Assembly (NCBI GenBank): GCA_034698045.1 | Contig: JAQGAU010000964.1 | Span: 1-22,327 of the forward strand | Direction of reading: 5' to 3' | DNA from: Paramacrobiotus richtersi | Taxonomy: Eukaryota > Tardigrada > Eutardigrada > Parachela > Macrobiotidae | Length of the DNA stretch: 22,327 nt | Shown here: piece by piece, positions 9,575 through 17,345 of the stretch | How the letters are laid out: each line of letters opens with the position of its first letter | Position numbering within the stretch: the first letter of the stretch is position 1 | Made by a program: the position numbers and the translations under genes | The notes under the pieces: generated by a model | The model's input: only the letters and a program-made list of their open reading frames with translations | What the model was told of the DNA's origin: nothing | The model's database searches: none

Positions 9575-10159
9575 TCATTTCTTGAACGTTGGTGTTTGAA
9601 CAGGCATGTCTGACACCTTTAAGCCTGTAGCAATCTCGGCATATGATGGCGGCAGATCAGTCGGTGGCAACCGCGGCAAGGGCATCCTAACAGATGGAAC
9701 CAAAGAGGGAGCTGGATAATCACCGATAACCACTACCGGTCTTTGAATCTCAGGATTGCTCGCGTTATACGTGACAGGCGGTACCGAGCGCTTCCGACGG
9801 GATTTTTTGATACGGCTACATATGGACATACAGCAAGCTGCGATAATGAACACACCAGCCAGGGCCATCATAACAATTCCGCCAGTGGTAAGCTCGCCAT
9901 CACCGTCGGAATCCCAGTTGGTATCCCAATAGTCATTGTATCGTGCTGCAGTACCCGTGCTATTAACGGTGTACCATGTGGTTGCATTTTTGCGCGTTTC
10001 GCTTGCCGTCATGTGCCTGTATAATCTATACAAACCCAGGCTTGGACTAAGATAATGTCCCGAGTTGACGGGTTCATCGCGATGCAAGCTCCGTCCAGCA
10101 ATAAGTGTGCAAATGCACAGAAGAAAAGACACAATCATAACAATCTTCCATGTAGCCAT
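9575..10159 (-). CDS. Type I membrane protein with PPxY tail
   Basis: Single exon, 194 residues, ATG at 10159. Residues 1-21 are a signal peptide (hydrophobic core IVMIVSFLLCICTLIAG). The ectodomain of about 70 residues has sequons at N58 and N66, is rich in Tyr/Trp, and ends in an acidic DSDGDGE stretch that looks like a calcium-binding loop. Residues about 92-114 form the membrane span, with three cysteines near its cytosolic end. A basic stop-transfer run (KKSRRKR) follows. The cytosolic tail of about 75 residues is proline-rich and contains LPPSY at 169-173, a PPxY motif of the kind bound by WW domains of Nedd4-type ubiquitin ligases. The layout resembles small PPxY adaptor membrane proteins in animals, but I recognise no specific family. 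Membrane adaptor function is inference from the motif. Confidence 0.75.
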   Translation of the reverse strand: MATWKIVMIVSFLLCICTLIAGRSLHRDEPVNSGHYLSPSLGLYRLYRHMTASETRKNATTWYTVNSTGTAARYNDYWDTNWDSDGDGELTTGGIVMMALAGVFIIAACCMSICSRIKKSRRKRSVPPVTYNASNPEIQRPVVVIGDYPAPSLVPSVRMPLPRLPPTDLPPSYAEIATGLKVSDMPVQTPTFKK

Positions 10160-10969
10160 TTTAATTCATGCATAAGTTGTCGACCAGACATACACACCAA
10201 CGTTACGAATAATAAAACAGATTTTAAATTTTCGTTTTCTTCTGCCATTCTGTCGCTGCTTTTTCTTCTGATAGTCATACTATCGGTGAATCAGCAGACA
10301 ACAATATCTTTTGACGACTGGTGCGTAAACAGTCTTTGTCCATTTCGGTGATCGATGTTTTAATCTTATCATGCAGAAAGTCTGATACTGGGCCAAACAA
10401 TGTACTTGTACTCAACTTGCTGTTAAGTTACGTTGAATTTCGTACCGAAACTAGCATGAAGTGTATGCATCAGTACCGTACATTTTTCGATAAATTGAAC
10501 GTGTATTTCAGTCTGTTGCATGCACGAAGTACATCATCCTCCAGTAACAAGAATTGAAGTTTATTCCTTTCTCATTGATAACGCTAGCGCACAGATTACT
10601 ACATGTTGCGAAACACTAATTATTAAAACCAGTAACAAGCGTACCATTGCTTTCCATGATTACAAGATTGGTGTAGAGGACGTCAAAAGATTTGTCGCAC
10701 TTTACAGGCATATTGGATAGATTCTTATTAATTCGCAAGGAAATACTCTAATCAGTGGTAGCACACGCAGAATAAATCCGCTTTACGGAATCCACATGGA
10801 CAGCACCAGTGAGGAGCGGACACGGGCAGAAGGCGCCAACGTTCGAAAAATTTAAACAGGAATTGTTACTACTTCTAGCGCTAGTTACTTACTTTAGCTG
10901 GGCTACTCTCACAAGCTTAAAAATATGAAAAGCCTTTTCTTGTCGTCATGCTTAAATTACCGCACCTTT
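10160..10969. other. Intergenic region
   Basis: The part next to 10160 should hold the promoter of the PPxY protein gene, but there is no clear TATA box. An ATG frame at 10520-10720 (66 residues) follows an acceptor-like GTATTTCAG. I could not find an upstream exon in matching phase, so it stays uncalled. The right part is 3' flank of the GTPase gene at 10970-12526. Confidence 0.45.
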
Positions 10970-12526
10970 TTAGTATGTCTGACCAGTCTTTAGAAACTGC
11001 TCACAGTGCATCTGAATTCTATCTAGGAACTGCTGCTCGTTCAACTGGAACGTAGCGCTGGAAAAATCCGTAAGTAGATTTACGGCAAACACGGATGCGT
11101 TGCTGTAGCAAGCACGGTTCAAGAACGCGCTAATATCCATTAGCGATTTTTCAATGGCATCCAGTTCTCGTTGTGGCAGTACTTTGATGGGATCTTTATT
11201 AATCACCTTAGCCACAAGCAATGGCTGCTTTTGTTTTCCGCTGCTAGCCGAACGAATGATCGCTTCGTCGTCTTCCCGGAAACGATTCCCAACCAGAAGG
11301 ATTATCAGGTCATACTTCTCCACATTGTTGGCTTCGTAGAAAGTCTTTCGCCGGCTAAACAGGGACGTCGCAGGAGCATCATTGGCTAATCCAAGGGCGG
11401 GTAGTTCAGAAATGGTTACATTATTCTTCAGTCTGACCGAGGTTAAGGAAGATCCACTGTCGCCAGTTGTATTCTGAGGCAGTGAGTGATAGAGCCGTTG
11501 TAACTGCTGGATTAGTGTTGATTTTCCAACTTGTTGCTGGCCGATTGCGGCAATTTGAAAAGTGGTTCGCTTCAGCAGGGTGTTATTTAGACGGGTGTCA
11601 GGCTCCAGGGCAGAGTGATCTGAGCTGTCTGTTACTGAATGTAACGGAGGCCCCGGATCCTGATCAACCAAACAGAAGAATGGTTATTATTCACAAATAC
11701 AGCCAAGACTACGGAGGCGGTGCAACACGGAAAAAAATGAATGCTGTTTGCACAACAGCTTAAAAAGTACACTTTGCTGCAGATTTTCGGTTTTCCGTAT
11801 TATGTGGAGTTAATATGCGACCGTTCTTCGACTTCCTAAAAAGCTTCGGCATAGACGCACGTGAGTCGACAAAATTTAGTGATCTTAATTTAGTATATAA
11901 TAATTATAATAACGATAATTCGAAATGAAACAGCGATTGGGCTACTGTACCTAGCTAGGTGCACCCGGAGAACACGAGAGGGGTTAAAGAAGAGAAACAA
12001 CTTACTTTCAAGTACTCAGCACCACGCTGCGATCCTTCGGGCGTATTCTGATACGTGGCTGGTTGAATATCAAATTCTTGGAAAGAAATGCTGCAAACAG
12101 AACGCGGAATGGAGTGGCAGAAACGCGCCAGTTAGTTAAAGCATGTCCTTTGTTGGACTAGCATCGACGGTGACACTCCATACAATAATCTGAATTTCAA
12201 AGTTCACTGCTTTTACCTTTTTATCATAAGCAATACTAGAAAAGAATTTTATGGAAAAGATCAGGCGGACTCATGCCGAGGACATAATACCTTTTTAGCC
12301 GTTCTTGGGACATACGTATAGTACTGGCCATTTCCTTAACGTAAATGATGAATAGGTCAGCGGGCCCCGATTTTGCTGTTCGTATTAAGCTTCGCCAGTG
12401 GTCGGAACGCTGGTCGTTGTCCAGATACACCAGGACTTTTGCCGCCGTATTTAGGTCTTGCATAAACAGCTCAGCAATTTTTTGCTTTACCAGATCTTTT
12501 TCATCGTCAGTGATCTGTTCACCCAT
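10970..12526 (-). CDS. Helical (CARD-like?) domain fused to divergent P-loop GTPase
   Basis: Three exons assembled from splice sites: 12526-12291 (donor AG|GTATTA), 12090-12006 (acceptor TTTGCAG, donor AAA|GTAAGT) and 11659-10970 (acceptor GATCAG). Phases 2 and 0 match exactly, giving 336 residues. The last exon has no usable ATG of its own, which supports the upstream exons. Residues 1-78 are helical. The run R40-x-D-x-x-R-x-L followed by SGP at 53-55 and hydrophobic residues recalls the last two helices of a CARD, though the domain is shorter than usual. Residues 79-135 look like a linker. The GTPase has a P-loop G147-QQQVGKS154. The switch II region reads ELPALG instead of DxxG, and NKD at 261-263 may be the base-specificity motif. 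The stretch YDLIILLVGNRFREDD aligns with FDVLLIVSDTNRFTEMD of the neighbouring IRG-like proteins. The lost switch II aspartate suggests altered hydrolysis. Confidence 0.72.
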
Positions 12527-12608
12527 TGTTAAAAATTACCAAATGATCGCAGGCAGAAGAAATGAAACTGCTAAACTCTGTACTTTATCGATGGATCAGA
12601 TTTTCTTC

Positions 12609-12617
12609 TTTATATAT
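12609..12617 (-). promoter_or_regulatory. TATA box of the fusion GTPase gene
   Basis: On the minus strand the site reads ATATATAAA, about 85 bases before the ATG at 12526. Position and sequence fit a TATA box with a short 5' leader. Confidence 0.5.
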
Positions 12618-13244
12618 CACTGTTCAGCTATGTCGTATCAGGGTTTGCGAACTGGGCACGGCCTGTTATCCATGCAATTCAAGCAACTTCGAATGATTCA
12701 TTGAGGTAGATTGCGATAGATGGTGCACTGCCCGAATTGCCATATCACCCAACCTAATAAATGTTTTGATAAGGCGACGCGCGTCTTGCATTTTAATGGA
12801 ATAACCGGTCTTTTAGCTAACGCCTCTTGCACTGGCTGCTCTTATCGCACCAACCATTGTAGCACTAACCAATCTACGTTTCAACGCTTACTATCATTTT
12901 ACCGCGAGCAACACCGCGTCTTTCAGTGCAATGTAGGTGCGAGCATCACAATTTGCGATATCGGTAATAATATCACAATAGCAGACGGGCTATCTAATTG
13001 TACAGCAAAAGAGGTGCATCTAAATGGCTTGCCAAACACGAAGGATCAGCCTGAGTGAGTGATTTATGAACAAGGCAAGGCCACAAGCAGAAGCCGAGGG
13101 GTGTGTTTATTACTGGTGTTGTTGACGGGATGACCACCGATGGGTCGCATTAACTGCGCGATAACATCCTCTGTTATCGAGGTTTAATTACCAAGACATT
13201 ATTAGCGCACCCCATCATAGGCGCGGCAGACGACAGCGTAAGGG

Positions 13245-13252
13245 TATATATT
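13245..13252 (+). promoter_or_regulatory. TATA box of the first IRG-like gene
   Basis: TATATATT lies about 118 bases before the ATG at 13363. The paralogue has a TATA element at a similar distance. Confidence 0.5.
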
Positions 13253-13362
13253 CGTTCAGCTATGATTTCGAGTTACTGCCAGTTCGAGCCGCCTCTTACC
13301 TTTGTAAAAGTGGTTGTAGTTTTCCAAAAACTTTTTTTAACACCGACACTTGCCATTTTAAA

Positions 13363-14079
13363 ATGGGTCTCATCGCGAGCCGTCCGCTTCCAACGCGTCT
13401 TCCCGAGTATGTGCTACGAGAACTGCGCAATGATTTAGGAATGGACTGCGTCAACTACTATAACTTTGCCGTATGTGGCGGAACGGGCACCGGCAAGTCT
13501 TCATTAATCAACGCATTCTGCGGCTATAAAGAAGGAGAAGCAAGCGCAGCAGCAATCGGACACTATGATGTCGGGACCACACAATCGAGAGCGTACAAGC
13601 CTCAGCAATATCCCCATGTTGCCATCTGGGACATTCCTGGCACGAATCATAGGACCTGCCCCATGGAGACCTACTTCACTGACCAGCGACTGGCTGCCTT
13701 TGATGTCCTGCTAATTGTTAGTGACACGAATCGCTTCACGGAGATGGACGGTACTCTGGCGAGACGGGCTCAGCGTGTGGGGGTACCGGTTATTTTCGTG
13801 CGGACCAAAGGGGATGCAGCAGTGGATCAAGAGCTCAAGAAGGCTGCGATGATGGGAGCCGGTACAACGGAGACAAAACAACAAGTGGCGACGCGCGTGA
13901 AAAGGAGTATCAAAAATTCGGTAATTCCTGAGCTGGACAAGATCGGAATGGGGACTATGTTATTTGTCGTTATTTCGGCGTATTCTTTATACGGCAGTAA
14001 CGCAACATGTCCCCCATTAGATGAGTCGTACCTCATCGAGCAAATCGAAGCACTAGCAGAATCCCGTCGCCGCAAGTAG
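13363..14079 (+). CDS. IRG-like GTPase 1, N-myristoylated
   Basis: Single exon, 238 residues, ATG after an A-rich leader. It starts MGLIAS, a good N-myristoylation signal (Gly2, Ser6), so membrane attachment is likely. GTP-binding motifs in order: P-loop G39-GTGTGKS46, switch II D90-I-P-G93, base-specificity T148-K-G-D151, and ISAYS near 205 as the fifth motif. The block YPHVAIWDIPGTN and the following FDVLLIVSDTNRF and VIFVRTKGD are characteristic of immunity-related GTPases. The P-loop has the GKS form. Vertebrate IRGs have extra helical domains before and after the G domain and are over 400 residues. This protein is essentially a bare G domain. In vertebrates IRGs coat or modify pathogen vacuoles. 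A defence role here is inference. It is a tandem paralogue of the gene at 15516. Confidence 0.88.
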   Translation: MGLIASRPLPTRLPEYVLRELRNDLGMDCVNYYNFAVCGGTGTGKSSLINAFCGYKEGEASAAAIGHYDVGTTQSRAYKPQQYPHVAIWDIPGTNHRTCPMETYFTDQRLAAFDVLLIVSDTNRFTEMDGTLARRAQRVGVPVIFVRTKGDAAVDQELKKAAMMGAGTTETKQQVATRVKRSIKNSVIPELDKIGMGTMLFVVISAYSLYGSNATCPPLDESYLIEQIEALAESRRRK

Positions 14080-15515
14080 TTTTTTTTAGAAGCAGTGCTG
14101 TACCTAACACGGTTCAATGACTTTGATTAACGGCACAGATGAAGTTTTTGATTAGCCCCACTGTTCTCTACCTGCTTTATGTTTCGCCTTACTGTATGTC
14201 ATAGCTGTATGGGTTCTTCTTCTTGAGTGCCTGCAATGAGAGTTCGCCCTTGCTAGCTTGCATACTGCAACCGTTAATGACGATTTTTCCTTTTTGTATA
14301 ACCATGGTGGCGAATTTGTTCGGAACCTAGGCTGTTCACACGACTGCACCATTTGAACCAAACGGCGTTAATCTAAACCAAATCATGCAAAATAGAACTT
14401 TTTGTTCAGAAGAACCTTGTCCACCTCCCGTCCATACAGCCAAGCATTAATAGGAAGTCTGTCATATGTACCTCGGAGACGCATATCACACGTACCCAGT
14501 GATCCGATGCGCCCGGCCCGTATCTCACGCACGTTGTCGCTTGTTGGTAATTTCTGCATTCGTTCATACTGCCGCTAGAACTGTTGTGGTTCTTCCGTTT
14601 TCGGTCGTTCTATATCCCTATTAATGTTCTCAAAATAGGGGCGGAAGGGCGTTCGACCCGAGGTCATCACTGTAGCCGCTATTACGAAACGATTTTACGA
14701 ACCACGTGTGAAATAGTTTACAAGCCACGTTTATTGTCAGTAACGAGCATACAAGCAAGAATTAACGGGAAATGCGCTTTGAAGTTTTCAGAATGAGGCG
14801 CACTTTTTCTGAGTACTAACTATTAATGCTGACTGAAGGGGTGCACATGCAGTACAGTCACTTTATTGTACGATCCAGTACTTATCCAACCCAGAATGAA
14901 TGCTGGCTCGCAGACGCTCGCTAGTAATTATGAGAAAAATAGCATTGCTTACTCTGTATCTAGGATTACAGAAACAAGGCATATTGTTCTCTTAATTACC
15001 AGCGTCAGCTGGCTACACTTGTTATCATAAACCAGCACCCCAATGTACCAATGGAATACAAGTCTGACTATCTATATTATTTGTATGACTAATTAGGCGC
15101 TCATCGTACATCGAATGAGATGCAAGGAACTGGGCTTGCGGTTGCAAAAGATTAACGCGCTAAGGTGTGCTGAGTGATTTATGGCTGGAGGATTTTACAA
15201 ACGAAAGTCAAAGGGCGTTCTAATTGTTGCAGTTGTTAGCAGGGTTAGGACCGATTAGCAACAACTGCGGATACCAGTTCTCTTTTATCAAGTTTTATTA
15301 CCAAACAGCATTTCAGCGCGGTCGCACCCATTAAACACACGACTGATAACGAGGCTGGACAGACAAAACAGCTGACTATAAATAATAATTCATCTATAGT
15401 ACCTGTGACACTGTATTACTGAAGGATCGTGTGATTTCAGACAGTTCCTTAGAATACATTTTTTACTTCGTTGTTAGGAAATTGATTTCTTAACACTGCC
15501 ATCTCACAACTGGAT
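14080..15515. other. Spacer between the tandem IRG-like genes
   Basis: No gene or remnant of a third GTPase copy is recognised. The frame at 14584-14796 would need a TTG start. The last 350 bases repeat, diverged, the upstream region of the first copy (GAGTGATTTATGG; TTTTATTACCAAACAGCATTTCAGCGC versus TTTAATTACC...TTAGCGC), so the duplication carried the promoter. A short imperfect hairpin with arms GCAGTTGTT and AACAACTGC lies near 15220-15270. Confidence 0.55.
15377..15384 (+). promoter_or_regulatory. TATA box of the second IRG-like gene
   Basis: TATAAATA lies 139 bases before the ATG at 15516, placed like the TATA element of the first copy. Confidence 0.5.
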
Positions 15516-16223
15516 ATGGGTCAGATCGAGAGTCACGCGCGTCTTCCCGAGCATGAGCTGCAAAAACTGCGCAATGAGTTAGGAATGGACTGCGTAAACT
15601 ACTATAACTTTGCCGTATGTGGCGTAACGGGCACCGGCAAGTCATCCTTAGTTAACGGGATCTGCGGGTACAAGGAAAGAGATTCCCGCGCAGCACCAGT
15701 TGGACACTTTGAAGTCGGAACTAGAGAAGCCAGAGTATACAAGCCTCAGAAATATCCCCATGTTGCCATTTGGGACATTCCTGGCACGAACCGTGTGAAC
15801 TGTCCCTTCGCGACTTACTTCGCTGAGCAGCGACTGGCTGCTTTTGATGTACTGTTGATTGTTAGTGACACGAATCGCACTGCCGAAATCGACTTTACTC
15901 TGGCAAAGCAAGCTCAAAGCGCCGGAGTGATGGTTATTTTCGTGCGAACCAAAGGGGATTGTGCGGTAGATCAAGAGCTTAAGAAAGCTGCAATGATGGG
16001 AAGAAGCACAACCGAGACCACGCAACAAGTAGCAGCACGGGTGAAGAGGAGTATAAAAACCTCGATGCAGGCCGAGTTGGAAAAAGTCGAAATGGGAACT
16101 AAACTGTTTGTCGTCGTTTCGGCGTGTGCTTTTCTCGACAATAACGGACCATGGCCAGTACTGGACGAGTCCAACCTCATTGAGCAAATCGAAGCCCTTG
16201 CGAAATCCCGCTATTATAAATAG
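15516..16223 (+). CDS. IRG-like GTPase 2, N-myristoylated
   Basis: Single exon, 235 residues, clearly paralogous to the gene at 13363 along its whole length. It starts MGQIES, again with Gly2 and Ser6 for myristoylation. Motifs: P-loop G36-VTGTGKS43, switch II D87-I-P-G90, T145-K-G-D148, and VSACA as the fifth motif. All residues needed for GTP binding are present. It lacks residues RPLPT of the other copy near the start. The two differ most at residues 52-75, around switch I, and near the C-terminus, while the P-loop, switch II and membrane-proximal start are kept. That pattern fits different partners or targets with a common GTPase cycle. A long antisense frame at 15648-16187 is a shadow of this gene. 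Confidence 0.88.
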   Translation: MGQIESHARLPEHELQKLRNELGMDCVNYYNFAVCGVTGTGKSSLVNGICGYKERDSRAAPVGHFEVGTREARVYKPQKYPHVAIWDIPGTNRVNCPFATYFAEQRLAAFDVLLIVSDTNRTAEIDFTLAKQAQSAGVMVIFVRTKGDCAVDQELKKAAMMGRSTTETTQQVAARVKRSIKTSMQAELEKVEMGTKLFVVVSACAFLDNNGPWPVLDESNLIEQIEALAKSRYYK

Positions 16224-17345
16224 CTATTTTCGGATACAACATCCCACAGAGTTGCATAAATTATGACCAACGGTTCTGTTAACAATATGTGGCAAGCATG
16301 AGTCCATAACCATCCATACAGTGCCAAAGATGCGCCAATATAAGTATTGTATGAGCGACAAAAACGATCCTGTTTGCCTGCTGTAATGCGAAAAAAGTCC
16401 AAAATTAGTTGTTGTTTGCTGTGTCTGTATGCTTTATCCTACCTTACTATTTCACCATATTTCATTATTTCACCGTTTCATCATATGTATCTGAATTACA
16501 AGAAGTAGCTCGACGTCCGGTCTTGTTTTGGCATCACGAAATAATCGCTTTTCGTCGTCGCTTCGAAATTTCTGAAAACCTAGTATTTGCCGGGGCTTCA
16601 TGGAGAATTATGCGCAAAAAACTGCCTACATATACGAGTAGGAGCACACTGATATAGTAAATAGTTCAGACGTAATGGGATGCGAATTCATATCCCACAT
16701 GAACATTCGTGTCACAACCGTGTAAGTTATTTAACAAACAAAGCGCACTCAGTTCTACCTCTTCGACCTTGAGAAGTGTAACACAAAAGTTAACTGGGAA
16801 ATCAGATGCTCTATTAAGAAGTCTAGATTTGCACATTGCGAAATCGATCCTCAATAGCTGCTTTGAAAGCTTAGCACCAGCACCCCACGCCGAGCACACG
16901 ACGTCCATAGAAGATCATACTTCCGTAGCACATTATGTCAACATTGCCAGTTTAGCCATTCAGTACCATGGCATCCTTCATGGAAATATTTCGGCATGTC
17001 CGAGCGATTAACGCAATTTACACCGCCTGTACAATCAGACAAGTTTTTCAGGAGCAGCCAAGTTGAACGATTAACACCTATATAAACAATTGTTGTTCTT
17101 GCTGCCATTGGTGCCATATCGCACACTTTACCGATGTCCGAGAAAAGACGCTTTTATAAAGTGTTAACTGACTATTTAATGGAACACGGAAGTTTTAAGA
17201 GATTTTGCTGTAATTGTTTTCCATAGGTTGGGTGCGATTATCAAGTTTTTGAATTTCCATTTCACATACAAATCATCAGAGCGCTGGTGTGGTCTGGAAA
17301 GCACCGAGTCCACAGACTTCAAGTTTTTCTGTCCGTTATAAAGAC
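16224..17345. other. Intergenic region upstream of the peptidase gene
   Basis: Plus frames at 16409-16657 and 16709-17011 start at TTG and GTG and look like chance. The right part should hold the peptidase promoter and 5' leader. The peptidase frame is open upstream to 17253 but has no ATG before 17346. A 5' untranslated exon joined through the acceptor-like TTTTCCATAG near 17226 is possible. Confidence 0.5.
17079..17086 (+). promoter_or_regulatory. Candidate TATA box of the M13 peptidase gene
   Basis: TATATAAA lies 267 bases before the ATG at 17346. A second candidate, TTTATAAA, lies near 17153. Either would leave a leader of 160-240 bases. Confidence 0.35.

Larger units (their letters stand above)
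12527..13362. other. Divergent promoter region between GTPase genes
   Basis: About 840 bases separate the starts of the minus-strand fusion GTPase gene and the first plus-strand IRG-like gene. Each side has its own TATA-like element. A cysteine-rich ATG frame at 12720-13058 (112 residues) has no signal peptide, homologue or splice support and is probably chance. The part from about 13045 onward shares blocks (GAGTGATTTATG, TTTAATTACCAA, AGCGC) with the DNA upstream of the second IRG-like gene. A small hairpin CGATAACA-TCCTC-TGTTATCG lies near 13160-13180. Confidence 0.5.

Noticed and set aside
10520-10720. ATG frame of 66 residues after an acceptor-like TTTCAG
   Set aside because: The composition is protein-like, but I found no upstream exon with a matching phase and no recognisable domain. 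Left as part of the intergenic entry.
11659-11671. Reading the GTPase domain at 10970-11671 as a complete gene with a TTG start
   Set aside because: No ATG is available, and a good acceptor plus two in-phase upstream exons explain the start better.
12720-13058. Cysteine-rich ATG frame of 112 residues in the divergent promoter region
   Set aside because: CxxC pairs looked zinc-finger-like, but spacing is irregular. There is no signal peptide, homologue or paralogue, and it overlaps the expected promoter of the IRG-like gene.
15648-16187. Long antisense frame of 179 residues
   Set aside because: It is opposite the clearly coding IRG-like gene 2. The equivalent strand of gene 1 does not keep the same frame.
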